Part shown: one piece after another, positions 35,480 to 48,267 of the stretch
How positions within the stretch are numbered: position 1 is the stretch's first letter
Layout of the letters: every line of letters begins with the position of its first letter
Assembly: GCA_030490835.1 (NCBI GenBank)
Contig: CM059975.1
Span: forward strand, 11,599,579-11,663,578
DNA from: Annona cherimola
Lineage: Eukaryota; Streptophyta; Magnoliopsida; Magnoliales; Annonaceae
Direction: 5' to 3'
DNA length: 64,000 nucleotides
The notes under the pieces: model-generated
What the model was told of the DNA's origin: nothing
The model's input: only the letters and a program-made list of their open reading frames with translations
Database searches by the model: none
Position numbers and translations under genes: made by a program

Positions 35480-37005
35480 ATCGATGTACCAAGAATTGGA
35501 GTGGAGTTTCCGACAGAGGAAAGTGCATATGACTGACTTTCATAATGAATATGGAAGGAAGAATGGTTTTGTGTTCGAAGAAGTAATACAAAAAATGTTA
35601 ATGGAGTTCACTTGATTAGATATTTTTGTTATAGCAGAGAAGGAATGCAAGTACAAAAGCCAGGTATATCAATTAATCGGCCTATTACAAGAACAAACTG
35701 TGGAGCTAAGATGGGGATTAAACTTTAAAAAATGGAAATTTCGTGGTATTTAAATTTGTGCAAGAACAATCATGAAGTTATTTCACCATCAAAAGTGCAT
35801 AAGCTTAGATCTCAAAGAAAGATAACTAAAGTCTCAAAAAGTTGTTGCTGACAGGGCTGAGATGTCTGGAATAACCTCAAAACAAACAATTGAATATACG
35901 AGGAAGGAAGCGAGTGGTCGTGAAAATCTTGGTTTCGAAGCAATAGATTATAAAAATTATTTGCACAAGAAACGAATAAAAGAAATGGCGATGGGAGATG
36001 TGGGAGCAATTTTAGAATACTTTCAGTCAAAACAAGTAGATAATCCATCATTTTTTATGCTCTTCAAATGGATCAAAACGATCAGATTACAGATATTTTC
36101 TAGGCAGATGCTAAATCCATTGTGAATTATGATTTTTTTTGGGTGATGTTTGTTTGTTTGTTTTGATACCACATACAGGATAAATAGTTATAATAGACCA
36201 CTTACCTTGTTTGTTGGGGTTAATCATCATAAGCAAACAATCATTTTTCGTGTAACTTTGTTATATGATGAAACAACAAAATCTTTTTAGTGGCTATTTG
36301 AGACATTTTTAAGTGCAATGCGTCGAAAGCAACCAATTACAATTCTTACGGATCAATGTGCAACGATGGAAAAGGCAATAGCAAGTGTACTACCTAACAC
36401 TTTTCACCGATTATGCATATGACATATGTTTTAGAACGCAGCAAAGCATCTTAGTCATATGTTTAATGCTTCAAAAAGTTGTAAACATGATTTTTCAGTC
36501 TATGTGTGATTGTGAAGATGAAGATGAATTTCTTATTGTATGGAATGAATTGCTTGTCAAATATGAGCATAGAGAAAATTGATGGTAGAAATGTAATTTG
36601 TGCAAATATGAAAAGTACTCAACGAAGTGAAAGTATGAATTGCTTGCTTAGAAGTATTTGAATTCAAAACTAAACTTGCTTCATTTTTTAACACACTATG
36701 AGCGGGTTGTGGAAGATTATGGATATAAGAAATTAATTGCTGATTTCAAAATGAGACAAGGTTGTCCAAGATTATTTGCCAATGTGAAAATTTTAAAAGA
36801 TCAATCCATGAATTATTCTCCGAAAGCGTTTGAAATATTTCAAAACGAATATTCGAAATTTCTTAGCCTTGAAGTAGTCAAAGGTATAAATGAGGTATAA
36901 TAGTTGAATATCAAGTAATTGATAGTGGAAAGAATACAAAACATGTTCTTGTTTATGATTCATTTAGTTATGCAATATCGGATTGTGTGAAAAGAATTTA
37001 GGGTG
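35480..37005 (+). pseudogene. FAR1-related (MULE transposase-derived) pseudogene
   Basis: Protein pieces typical of FAR1/FHY3-related proteins follow one another. PRIGVEFPTEESAYD and EYGRKNGF-type sequence at about 35490-35575 is the FAR1 DNA-binding module. Around 35796-36122 comes KLRSQRKITK followed by a frame with IEYTRKEASGRENLGF. Near 36225-36420 are [28 protein letters not shown] and ITILTDQCATMEKAI, the MULE transposase core with its DxxxxM-type motif. EDEFLIVWNELLVKY and FEIFQNEYSKFL follow up to about 36900. Internal stops (for example after ESAYD, inside TKSF/WLF and after HRLCI) and frame changes break it throughout. It is either a dead FAR1-related gene or a dead autonomous MULE; no terminal inverted repeats were found. 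Confidence 0.8.
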
Positions 37006-37609
37006 AAACATGATTAGTGTGAGAGAAATTGAAAAACATTATATTTATATGAGGAATTAAGAGCAAATTTTACAAGTAGATGAGGAATTTTTCCAAAATT
37101 AGATGATTTAGAGCTTGTTTCAAGCCATAAAGGATTTTTGAATTGAATATATACTTTCATTTCTAAGTCGGAAGATATCTTTTTAAAATTTTGAACACAA
37201 TTTTTTATATTTGTAATACAAATTTTCTCATTCTCAATATATAAAAATTTGATGATTATCACTTTAACGATGAAGTGATCCCGACGCGGGAGGTATTAGG
37301 TTAGAAGCTGAGGGTAGACACTTGTCTAATTTATTTATCCTGTACAGTTGTCCTCACTCCTCCATGAGTTACTTGGTAATAAATTTTTTTTTTTGTATTT
37401 GTTGTAACAATCTCCAAGAGTTGTAAATCAAAATTTTTGTGGCGAAACAATGCCGTCCTTCCAAATCATCCGGAAACCGTGAGAGATGAATATAAACCCC
37501 AAATCCTCCGAGTTACATTCTGCGGCATTTCTTTTTCCCAACTTCTCTCCAAGCTTTCAACCCCAAGATCCAAAAAAGTTGGTTTTCATCGCCCTTGCTT
37601 CGCCCACCG
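37006..37609. other. promoter and leader region of the PIRL gene
   Basis: No gene is seen. Overlapping open frames near 37437-37704 are short and read into the PIRL first exon in other frames. The true coding start is taken as 37610. Confidence 0.45.
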
Positions 37610-39682
37610 ATGGATGTCGATTCTGCCAAATACCCCATCCTCTCTTACGTCATCTCCAAGATCGGGCAGATCTCAGCCGTCGATTCCACTCCCACAGACC
37701 CTGACCTCGAGCAGGGCCCCACCGGCGCCGATCCCCCATGCCGACTGGAACTCAACCACCGCATGCCTTATCTCAACCGTCCAGAGATCCTCGCAGCCAT
37801 GTCCGACGCCGTCGCCGATGTCGTCCGCTCCCGCTCTGTCCTCCAAGCCCTTGGCCCCCGCCCCGACCACGAGATTATCGACGCCGCTCGCGCCGCAATC
37901 GCCGAGTTCGAATTCCACCTGTCCGACAAGCTGGAGCAGATCTCCTCTGCCGATGAGGGAGAGAGGCTGGCGGAGAGGGAGAAGGAGTGCCGGGAGGCGG
38001 CGGAGGAGGAGAAGCGAGCGTGTGAGGCGGTGTTGGAGCTCGACAAGATGCACGAATCGTATGAGAAGCTCCTGAGGGATGCGGAAGAGCGGCTGCTAAA
38101 GATATATCGCTTGGCCGAAGGGCAGTTAGGGTCCCCTGCCCCGAAAAAGAGGGGCGAGGGAGAGGAGGAAAAGAAGGAAGAAGAGGAGGAGGCGAATGAG
38201 GAGGTGGTGGCGATTCTGCAACAGTCTCCGGATGCGCTGGACAAGGTGGAGCTCGTCGGCCGGCAGCTGCGACTGCTTCCGGAAGCCTTTGGAAAGCTGC
38301 ATGGACTGCTGGTGCTCAACTTATCTGACAATCAACTGGAGGTACGAAGATCCGGGTCCCCTGTTCCTCATGTTTTTTGACATTGAATCGATGGTGGGGG
38401 TGTTCAATTCAACTCCATTTGTGAAGAAATCTAGTTTTGAATGCTTGCTTTCTATCTGGATGCCATGCAGTTTTTTGGGTTTTTAGGCACCGCTCACTGT
38501 GAATAAATGTCAAGGATTGGTTCTGAATTTGCTTCTGGATTTAGTTGCAACCTAGATTTTCAGTGAAGCTTGGAAGTAGAGGTGTCATGTGCGACTGTTA
38601 CATGAGCCTTTTTTTTTGGAACGTGGAAAGAAGGGCAGGTTATTGAGATGATGCACATAGTAAGGAGGAAATTAGGCATATATTCTGATCCCTGTTGCTT
38701 GAGTGACGGTTCAGAAGATTCTGGTGTATGTGTATGTGCACCTAATTTGCTGTGTTTGGTCCACAAGCAGGTGATTCCAGATTCTATTGCTGGGTTAGAT
38801 AATCTGCAGGAGCTTTATCTTGCTTCCAACAATTTGTCTTCACTACCAGACTCCATAGGACTGCTGCTTAATTTGAAGATATTAGATGTGTCATCAAACA
38901 AACTCGAGAAATTACCAGACAGCATCTCCCACTGCAGGTGTTTGCATTTGTGGGCTCTCAGTATTTTCATTAACATTAGGGTCATTTCCGTAAGGGTTCT
39001 GAATTGTAATTTATTTTGATTTAGGTCACTGGTGGATCTGGATGCAAGTTACAATCAGTTGACTTATCTTCCAACCAATATCGGGTTTGAGCTAGTGAAT
39101 CTTCAAAAGCTCTTAATCCACCTCAACAAGATCCGGTCTCTTCCAATGTCCTTGTGTGAAATGACGTCCTTGTGTCATCTCGATGCCCACTTCAACCAAA
39201 TCCATGTTCTGCCACACACAATTGGAAGATTACAAAATCTAGAAACTCTAAATCTTAGCAGCAATTTCAGTGACCTGAAAGAGCTTCCAGACACATTTGG
39301 TGATCTCTTCAATCTCAAGGAGCTTGATCTCAGCAACAATCAGATCCATTCTTTGCCTGTTACATTTGGTCGGCTTGAGAAGTTAACTAAACTGAACTTG
39401 GACCAGAATCCACTGGTCATCCCACCTCCAGAGGTTGCAAACAGAGGTGTTGAAGCTGTCAAGATATATATGGGCAAGATGTGGCTTGATGTCTTAGTGG
39501 AGGAAGAAAGGAAGATCAAGCTTGCAGCTAAGGCACCGCCTGTGCAGCGCCAAAGCAGTTTGTTGGAACGGAGCACCTCCTGGTTGAATAATTGGGCTAC
39601 TGGTGTTTCTGAGGGCGTTAGAGGATATTTGGGAACTAGAGCGAATCCCGAAACAGACCCCTATCTTAATCAGCAGCTATAA
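37610..39682 (+). CDS. plant intracellular Ras-group-related LRR protein (PIRL)
   Basis: Three exons, 37610-38341, 38771-38937 and 39025-39682, join in frame to 518 residues; both introns are GT-AG. PIRLs are plant cytosolic leucine-rich-repeat proteins related to animal and fungal Ras-binding LRR proteins such as SHOC2; Arabidopsis PIRL1 and PIRL9 are needed for pollen development. The N-terminal part is a Glu/Lys/Arg-rich coiled coil (residues about 100-180) followed by an acidic stretch (residues about 185-205). The LRR region (about 215-450) has repeated LxxLPxxIGxLxNLxxLxLxxNxLxxLP units. It is followed by the PIRL tail ([15 protein letters not shown]) and ends in YLNQQL, like PIRL1/3/9. 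The frame also opens at a TTG at 37595, but the ATG at 37610 fits family N-termini ([14 protein letters not shown]). An AATAAA signal lies at 39888. The exact paralogue is not resolved. Confidence 0.93.
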
Positions 39683-39699
39683 GTACATTTTCAGTCTAC

Positions 39700-40842
39700 C
39701 CTGCGAGTTGTTTTCATAATGCGGGCAGCTGCTGATGATACAGCAATGCTTTTAGGCGAGTGTTGAGCGTGCTTATGTTATCAAAGGAGACAAGGCATGA
39801 TGCTTCCGATGTTGGTCATTATCTATTTTCCCTACATCAAATGGTTCCCATTTGTGTTCTTTGAAGTGTTTATAATTTTGTTCTGTTAATAAATGAAACT
39901 ACTAGTAATATTCTTTTTCATCCATTTGTTTCTGTGTTCATTATCATTTACTTTGAACATTCATCTTACAGTCTTCATGCCGAAGGAAATGTGAGGGAAA
40001 AAGTTTAAAGCAGCTTGTTGTTCATAAATTTCTAAGGGAAAGGACCCTCTATGATTTTCAGGAGGAAGAACCATTACACCAAAATTATAGGAAGATTTCG
40101 TGGTGTGATTTTGGCAGTGAGGTTCTAAGGAAATTGGATGCTGCGGTGTGCAATGAGATGAAGCATAAGCTGGTGTGTCGTGCTAAACTTATCTCTTGTG
40201 AAAAATAATATCTTTTGAGAGTGAATGTATAATCACAAAAAATTGTAAAAAATGTATAATATAAGTATAATATATAAAAGTTCGTAATTCATGTAGTTTT
40301 TGGATCATCATGGATAAACATGATAAATAGTTTAGATTTTTAAAAAAATTTTATAAGTGAAAAACAATTACACTAGTATTGAATTATTATCCGCAGAGGT
40401 ATTATTTGGTTAGAAGCCAATCCGCTCTTCTTCTTATGTTAACAGACAGCCATTTGTTTCGTCCCTGAGTTATAGTATATTCTATCTCTAGCTGGTCGGA
40501 TAAGGATCATATTCGGCTACAAATTTTAAAGTGACTCTTAATTTAACTTTATAGTCACCAGTCTACAAAATAAAAGATTAATCGCATCAGGGTGATTTGG
40601 AGAAACTAAATACTTGTATTTTTAAAAGTGCTGTTCAGGTTAGGTCTAAGTGCAACTTACTGTTTTTCCACTGGGTAGTGCTAATTTTATTCAAAGTAGA
40701 ATGTATTTGGTCACAGTACATTTTGTGGGCGGGCTACCAGCAGAAACAGAGGTACAAAGACACGAAATAATCAAGGCCAGAAAAATGGAGATGAAAATAA
40801 GTGAACCCAGAAGGAAAACTAGATAAGAAGCACCATCATCCA
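39700..40842. other. intergenic DNA between the convergent PIRL and XCP genes
   Basis: The first 200 bases hold the PIRL 3' UTR and its AATAAA (39888-39893). The last 150 bases are probably the 3' UTR of the - strand protease. The middle is AT-rich with no gene. Confidence 0.5.
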
Positions 40843-42418
40843 TCACTTCTTTTTGGTTGGATAAGAGGCCAACTTGTAAAGGCCACAGAGTCCTTGAGGT
40901 TTTCCTGTGTTTCTCTTCATCCTTATGTAGCCCTTTTCTCCCCATTTGGGTCCCCATGAATTCTTGACGATAAAGTAATCCAAGTTCTTGGCTGTTCCAT
41001 ACCCGACAGCTGCTACTCCATGATCCAAATCAGTTCCACAATGCCCATCAAAAACTCCCTACAAAACCCAACAGATATTCCTCGTCAGTCTGCCTTATGA
41101 ATAAATAAGACAATGGGATGAGCACTGCAAACGGTCAAATAGATCTACTTTTACATGGAAAGATGTAGATTAATGATTGTAAATATACATAATAATGAGG
41201 AAGGTATGGTTACTATGATAAATAAATGTTCTTAAAATTGCTGGTGATAGGTTAATGATCAAACATGAAGAGATGCACAAAAGAAACGTAAGATATGCTG
41301 AAATCTATGCGTAATGATAGTTTTCACAAGCATCTAGCTCTGCTTACTCCACTGTAGAATTGGAAATCTCTTCCAGATGCCTCAATGGCAACGCTCACTG
41401 GCTGGTGAGCGACTGCTTTCAAAAGGCTTTCTTCACTATTCCGCGGTACATCTTCATAGCCAGTAATGGTTACAACATCCAGTTCCTGAAGCAGTATGAC
41501 AATACAACACAAAAAAAGAAAGAAAGAAAAAAAAAAAAAAAAAAAAAGAGAAAGAAAGAAAAGAGAAGTTAGAAACACTTCTAAGAGCAGGCAGGTTTGA
41601 TACATGTATGCTTTTGTGTAGTGCTTCCTTACTTTCTTACTCTCACATGTGCCTTCTTCCATGAGATAAGGGTAGTCATTTTCGGTTTGGAGTCCCCCAC
41701 TAGAGATTATGTAAGAGAAGGCATAATCCATGAGTCCACCATTGCACCCACTGTTGTATGTTGTGTCGCAGTCGATCAGTTCTTGCTCTGACAGGGAGGT
41801 CAGGTTCCCAGTCACGATCTGGTTAATTCCTTCCACTGCTGCTACTGTTGAAAATGCCCAGCAGCTTCCTGTACAGGAAATTCATTGTTAGTAGGTAGCA
41901 ATTTTCCTTGGGATATCCAAATTGAAAGATGAAACTGTAGACTTTGATGTTTGTGCTTTACCACATTGGCCTTGATCCTTCACTTGAGTTACGGCCCCTT
42001 TCTTTCTCCAATCCACAGCTTTAGGCAGATTCCCAGAATTTCTATACCTGAACTCAGTTGAATCTCTCCTTCTTGACACATCAGGCTTTAAGCCGAGATA
42101 CTTGTCCTTGAACTCCTTGTGGGTCATGTCTGCAAACTGATTCAGTCCAAGCCAATAGTTAGTCACCTTCTTGTTCGTCTCATCAATGTGGTTGAGGTTG
42201 TCCTTGAAAATTTCAAACCGATGCAGCTTCTCCTCTATGCTGTCATACACCTTTCTGTATTTCTCCAACCATGATTCAAAGAGGTCTATGAGCCTATCTT
42301 CAGATGTTAGGTCATCGGTTGAATACCCCACAATTGAAAAATCTCTGGCCAAAGCCGAGCCAGCAATGAGGAAGATGGAGAAAATGAGGAAGGAAAGCTT
42401 TGAAGAGATGGGAGCCAT
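40843..42418 (-). CDS. XCP: xylem cysteine peptidase, papain family (XCP1/XCP2-like)
   Basis: Four exons on the - strand, 42418-41962, 41868-41633, 41485-41348 and 41058-40843, join in frame to 348 residues. XCPs are vacuolar papain-type proteases of xylem tracheary elements that digest cell contents during programmed cell death. The protein has a hydrophobic signal peptide (residues 1-24), an inhibitor I29 prodomain with the ERFNIN-type segment ([16 protein letters not shown]), then the mature enzyme from about VDWRKKGAV. The catalytic residues are present: Gln149, Cys155 in GSCWAFST, His290 in LDHGV and Asn310 in [14 protein letters not shown], with the GCNGG motif between them. The prodomain start DFSIVGYS and the C-terminal tail [18 protein letters not shown] are characteristic of XCPs. 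The open frame continues upstream of 42418 only through a TTG, so the ATG at 42418 is used. Confidence 0.94.
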
Positions 42419-42924
42419 CTCTTTTGGGAATGGTCTCAACAGCAGTACTGGGGTATCCTGCAATGAGAGGGGAGGGAGCTGATGAGGTGAGAGATGGCAA
42501 ATGGGTAATGCTTATGTACATGTTCTTCTCCCATGTTGCTTACAAGCAAAGCATCTGAGATGTGAATGTTTGAGAATACCGAGTCTTTAAGGTTGGTTCT
42601 CTGAGAGGCTTCAGTTTCAAGCATTTCATCGTCACAAGTGAGGTTTTTATGCTAGTATTATTTCATAAATTGGCATGACACAATCAATTCATTTGCTGTA
42701 GACAATTTTTGGAACCATTCGGAAAATAGTAAGGAAAAAAAAAAATCTTGTGGCTCTCCTTTTAATTAATTTGTTCCTGAAATCACCAATCCTTCTAGAC
42801 GCATCAATCGCCCACATCCTAAGCTACTTATTTGAGCAATTTCCTAGCTTATTTCATGGAGAAGATAAACCCCAACTCTCTTGCAAGGTTACCAGGCATC
42901 ATGGCACCGAAAATTTTGGAAGTT

Positions 42925-42935
42925 TGGCTTTAAAA
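42925..42935 (-). promoter_or_regulatory. near-match to the tracheary-element element TERE
   Basis: On the - strand the bases read TTTTAAAGCCA, a 10/11 match to the TERE consensus CTTNAAAGCNA described for Arabidopsis XCP1. It lies about 510 bp upstream of the protease start codon and in the right orientation. With one mismatch a chance match is quite possible. Confidence 0.3.
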
Positions 42936-44795
42936 ATTTGTATGCATAAAACCTTTTAGAGGCTAGCAAGTTTTTCGGCCACTCAAGAATCCAACGTTAA
43001 GTCGATATATGTTCTTATCATTATCAGTAGCTGCAATTTTTTATTTGAAATGCCGAGGATGGTCCTGACTCCTGATCAGTTTGAATCTTTTTTTTCTTTT
43101 TCGGTGTCTAATTTGTGTAGAAAAGGATGGGCTGTCCCAATCAATGGATGAAGAATGATGTGCATATGCTTTTTGCCTGGTGAGTGGGGCCTTCTGATTT
43201 TTGAGATGTGACAGCAAGGGCCTTCTTCCTTCACATGGGTGATGAGCAGTACTTATCTTTGAAGCTTAATTAGGTGAAGCTTGCTTACTGTACAAACTGG
43301 CGATGTGCTACTGAGAAATACTTCAATGGCGAAGCTAGCATTTTAATGTGTCACTCACATTTTGGGTCGCCGAGATAATGAATCAAAATCTAATTAGTAC
43401 GTCTATACACATTTTCAAGCAGGTTTGGCTCACCCAAGAATTTAATTAAAATGAATTTCGTTATCATGATAAATTAAAAATAATGTGAAATAAAAATAAT
43501 AAAAAAAAAGAATGTGAAACAAAATGGATGGATAAGCTTTTGATTGAATTTTCAAGGTGGGCTCAAAGTGGAGTGGCGCATTGAAATCTTGGTTGATAGC
43601 CTGCATATCCCTTTTCGAATAAACTAAAGTAAGTACGAATTGCTTTTTGGAAATCGTCAAAAAACGTAACATTTGAGAACTCTGGATTTGACATTCACTT
43701 ATCTTATGAGAAAAATCAATAAAAACAACTCTTTCTACAAAAGTAAGATGGCCCCGTCTTAACCCAATGCGGGAGCTTTCTGCACTGGGTCTACTTTTTT
43801 TATTTGCTGAAGGTTTGTAGTATGAAAAATAAAAATAAGGTGGAGAGTAAGCTTCTTCCTAAAATAACTAGGCTAAAGCTTTATCAGTTCTTTTAAAAGT
43901 TTTTTTTTTTTTTTTTTTGAAAGGAGATATTTTTAAAAGTTGTTTAGCAGATGTTGAGGTGTGATCTTTTACGCTCGGTCGACAACTACCCTTGTTTACG
44001 ACCATGCCTCTTCGTCTTTTGATGCTTGGAGAGGGAATGGAGGTGCTAGAGAGCATTAAGGCAGGAGGAGAGGAAAGGGAAAGAAAAAGAGGAGAGGAAG
44101 GGGACAGGAGAAGGAAGAAGTGCTGATTTGAGAGGGGGGGAGAAGGTGAGGTGAAATTGGAGTCTGAGGGAGTGAAGGGCATGGTTGGCGATGAGAGCTG
44201 GGTGCGTACGGAGATACGCAACTGACAAAGGCAGGTGTTAGTAAAATATTCTGGGCATTAATGGCTAAAAACTGTAGTGCAACTTGGGCAGGGTGTATGA
44301 TGGTCAACTCGTTGTATACTATAAAATGGGCAGTATAGTTTTTTCTTTTTATATCCATAAGATAATGTAACTTTCAAATAAAAAAAAAAACCTAATTAAA
44401 TAACATTGAGGAGGTTCAAAGATTCGGGTATCCAAAATCAACCCGAATTATTAGCATATGTCTAATATAAATTTTATAAATTATCTTGTACAATGAAAGG
44501 CATAAATACATTTTTTAATATATAGAAACCTATTTAATTTATCAATTATTTAGTAAATTTAATGAATGTATTTCAAAAATTACATTATTATCATTTTGAT
44601 TTTCGGGTCTTAAATAAGACTTGTAATAAAGTTATAATTTCAAATATAATATAAAGGTTATTTTAAAGAATAGATTTGGAACCGAAACAGGACCAACTCG
44701 ATCTTAAAAAATGGAGTAGAGTATGCTTACAATTAACACGACATAAAATTAGGTAGAGTAAAAGTTTTTGCGAATAGGGTAAGGGTAGAGTTAAA

Positions 44796-45612
44796 GGTGA
44801 AAATCGGGGTAGGTTAAAGTGTTCTTAACTCTGCCACTATATGTTAAAAGTTCTGTTTGACTTTATTTTTTATATCGGGTCGGGATAAAGTCAATTTGAC
44901 CCTTATTATTCTTTAACTAGTCTAATGACAAACTTCGGGTTACTTTCACATCAGTATTGGAACAACAGGACAGGTTGAAAAAGCAGGTCAAAGTTTAAAA
45001 ATTTATATACATATCAATGTAAACTCATATATATATGATAAATTTAAAGATTAAATGATTTAAAATTTTACTATTTAGTAAGCAAACATAATTGTCATGA
45101 TAAAGCATTAGTAAATTTTTTTTAATGATTTCATTTACAACTTAACCTTGATAAATATGTATATCAACCTTAAAAAGGACATTTATATAAATTTTAAATT
45201 ACAATTAATACTATCAAATTGCAAAATAATAATATTCATTCTCATAAGATATAAACAATATAGATAATATATTTTATTTCATTGATAAATATGTAAATGA
45301 GATAACTTGAACAACGTATATGCAATTAAGAAATAAAAATTTATCAACATAAATAAGTTAAAATGTTAAACGTACATTAACATAAATAATATTCACTTTA
45401 ATAAATTATAAAATTAAACATATTTATCCAGTAAAATAACATTCATATAAGTAAGTTATATAATTTATAAAAATAATTTACACGTTGTGGGTCAAGGTAA
45501 GTTGGGACATGGTTGACCGTCCTACCCTACTAGGTCAAAATCCTCTCCCTAATCCTCTATAAAATTGGGATGGGTCAGGAGTCGACTAAATCCTATTTTC
45601 ACCCTAAGGTAG
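44796..45612. mobile_element. decayed non-autonomous element with GGTGAAAATCGGG-type ends
   Basis: The left end reads AGGTGAAAATCGGGGTAGG, and the reverse complement of the right end reads AGGGTGAAAATAGGATTTAG. GGGTCGGG/GGGTCAAG-type subterminal phrases occur on both sides, and the middle is very AT-rich. Ends are imperfect and no target duplication was found, so the limits are approximate. Confidence 0.35.
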
Positions 45613-46511
45613 AGTCAACTTTGAACTGGCTTATCTTACCCGAGTTTTACCATTAGTTAGAAATTTTAATCTCACACGCTAAAAGGATATTATGAGATTG
45701 GACCACCCTTGAAGATAGTAGAAAACACTGAGCATTTACGCTTGATTATAAAAGATCACTACTCATAGATGTCCCTTTAGAAAGGATGAATTGATTCCAA
45801 TATTGTAGTTTATATGTATACATTATGTAGTGGTGTAGTGATTGAACGCCATGCTTATTGAGTTATATGTTGTAACTCACTAAATGTGCCTAAGACTATT
45901 TGTTACATTTATTGAAATAAAGAAATAAAATCCCATTTTGAAAGGCTAAAGTTATGCATGAACACGAATGGATATAATATATATTTACTTTAGAAGAATT
46001 TAGGTTGTGTATGATATCATTGATTATGATGGGATGAGAATGAGAAGAAATTTTCTATTTTCAAATTTCAATATAATTGTTCATTTTTTTACAAATAATT
46101 GTCTTACCTTTTACATTTTCAATATCACTATCTTACTTTTTACATTTTTCGTATCACTTCTCTTATTCCTAATATGTAACAATCCCTCACCATCTCATAA
46201 TTTTTATCGCTCCTTGCATTGTATTCCAATTCATGGGATCATTTCTATATTTCATCTCCTTCTAATTCATGCGATCATTCATACATTTCATCCCTTCTAA
46301 ATCCATGGAATCATTCATGTGTTTCATCCAATTCAAATATACGAGATCATTAGGAATAGATGCAAATAATGCCCAGGTGTTGAGTGATTGGCTTGGTATC
46401 TCTTCGAAGACTGTGATATGGATAATTGAGGTCGTGAGTCATGACAGCCAGCAAAATAGGTCCGCCTACGTACTATCTAGTTGTCCAAAGACTAAAACAA
46501 GGCAAGGGACC

Positions 46512-46852
46512 TAGTAGAACCCCATATGTGCTGAGGCCAGAGACTACCGACGGATGGTGGGCTGCAGAACGAAGGGCACATGAATGGGCCAAGATGACTA
46601 GACGAGGGAGCCGAGTGGAGAACGAACACAAGTGGGTAGGGATAGCTCAGAATAGTAACAGAAACAGTTAGAATGTAATGGGAAAGGGGAGCCAATTTAT
46701 AAGAGGGAGGAGAGAAGTGTAAAAGACAAACAAGAAAATATCAATTCATTATTTCATTAATGTAGTTCCATTCTTTCCATTTTCCCTTTCTCTCTTCCGT
46801 TTTCGCATGAAACCAAGAACGTAAGTCCCTGCAGAAGTACAGGGGCTTACCA
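46512..46852 (+). repeat. left LTR of the retrotransposon
   Basis: The repeat begins TAGTAGAACCCCATATGTG (the usual TG start is mutated to TA) and ends CAGGGGCTTACCA. A possible TATA region is AATTTATAAGAGG near 46693-46705. The text matches 48694-49031. Confidence 0.8.
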
Positions 46853-46854
46853 AG

Positions 46855-46867
46855 TGGTATCAGAGCC
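46855..46867 (+). other. primer-binding site (initiator tRNA-Met type)
   Basis: TGGTATCAGAGCC follows the left LTR after two bases and is the standard plant primer-binding site complementary to tRNA-iMet. Confidence 0.85.
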
Positions 46868-47153
46868 TTGTTCCGGTTATGGTAGAGACAAGGGACGGTT
46901 GGATCAAGCAGCTAGAGAAGGAGGCCATGCACTCCCAAACCCGTACGTCGGCATCAGAACAACAGCTAGCAGCGGCGTAAAGCTCACTGGAGCGAAGACT
47001 GGAGGACCAGGACCATTCCTTAGTCGAAGTCATACATGCCGGCCAGAGGCAGGCAAGTCCAGGGAGACTAGACAGCAACCAGGCGTCGAGACACCGCCGA
47101 TCGACTGAGGATAATCACCTTCATCAAGGTACGCACCACCCTTTAGAATTGAT

Positions 47154-47729
47154 TTGCCGTTGTTTAGTGGAGATGAGCCGCATGGATGGTTGTTCAATAT
47201 TGAACAGATCTTGAGACCACCAGGTGGCCGAGGCCGAATGGGTCAACTTGGCCTCCCAGCACTTAGAGAGGGTGCCACGATCGATTGGTATCAGTGGATC
47301 TTGAGGACAGAAGGCACAATGACGTTGGAAGAATTTGCCAAGGCGGCTAAGGTGAGATTTAGCCGCATCTCGGCGATCAGTTGCAACGAGCAGTTAACTA
47401 GGCTCAAGCAGTGGGGGACCTTACCAGCATCCATCCAAGAATTCGAGAGGCTATCGAACCAGGTACTAGGTGACCGATGGAAGAATTCGGTTGCCCAAGC
47501 CTTCACTCAGGAGATTGTCCTTCATCATGGGTTCCCATCATCCATCGTTTTAGACAGGGACCTTATTATCTTCATGAGTTTATTTTGGAAGGAATTCTTC
47601 AAACACCATGGTATAGACCTCCACGCCAACATCGCCTACCACCCGCAAACCAACGGCCAAACCGAGGTGGTTAGTCGTTGCCTAGAAGACTACTTGAGGT
47701 GCTTCGTGATGGACTACCCACAACAATAG
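47154..47729 (+). pseudogene. gag fragment fused to integrase core by internal deletion
   Basis: One open frame (about 191 codons) begins with retrotransposon gag features: GDEPHGWLFNIEQ, WYQWI and LTRLKQWGTLPASIQEFERL. At about codon 105-110 it passes without a stop into the end of an integrase core domain: FPSSIVLDRD, FWKEFFKHHGI, AYHPQTNGQTEVVSRCLEDYLRCFV. Normally more than 2 kb of protease, reverse transcriptase and RNase H coding sequence lies between these parts. Downstream, to about 48225, broken pieces of the integrase C-terminus can be seen (YFGQEWTSC-like, IHPVFHAYLLK in another frame). The fused frame is most likely an accident of deletion. Confidence 0.75.
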
Positions 47730-48267
47730 GCGCATTAGCTACCATGGGCCGAGTTTTGATTCAATACAACATTCCACTCGTCCCTAGGAATGCCGCCATT
47801 CCAGGCCATGTACAATGAGGTGGCCCCAGTAATTCCACTTTATGAGGAGGGGTCATCACCAGTATGCGATGTTGATGTCGGCCTTCTACAGCGAGACTAG
47901 GTGCTTGTAGAAATCAACAGAACCTCCACTGAGCCCAAAATAGGATGAAACAGCAGCACGACGGACACAGAAGAGAGGTGGAATACCAAGCCGGCGATTG
48001 GGTCTATGTCAAGCTCCACCTACGTCGTCAATACTCCCTCCACTAAAGAGGACGAGCGAAGCTCCACTCGCGCTATTTTGGGCCTTTCCATATTTTGGAC
48101 AGGAATGGACCAGTTGCCTATAAGCTCCAACTGCCTGAAGGAGCGCACATCCACCCAGTCTTCCACGCATACCTATTAAAACCAGGCAAGGAAGCCACAG
48201 AGAGGCCTTCACCTCTGCCACCGATGACTTGAGGAGGGAGTGGTAACAACCAGGCCAGTGGCAGTAA

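Larger units (their letters stand above)
42420..46511. other. XCP promoter and AT-rich intergenic DNA with repeats
   Basis: The first few hundred bases upstream of 42418 serve as leader and promoter of the - strand protease. The rest has no gene. Around 43905-43918 and 44380-44390 there are T or A runs. An old element lies at 44796-45612. Around 46005-46340 several phrases of the type TTTCATCTCCTTCTAATTCATG repeat. Open frames here have no domains. Confidence 0.45.

Noticed and set aside
37437..38331. Long frames on both strands overlapping PIRL exon 1
   Set aside because: Ser/Pro/Arg-rich shadows of the coding exon; the PIRL frame is clearly the real one.
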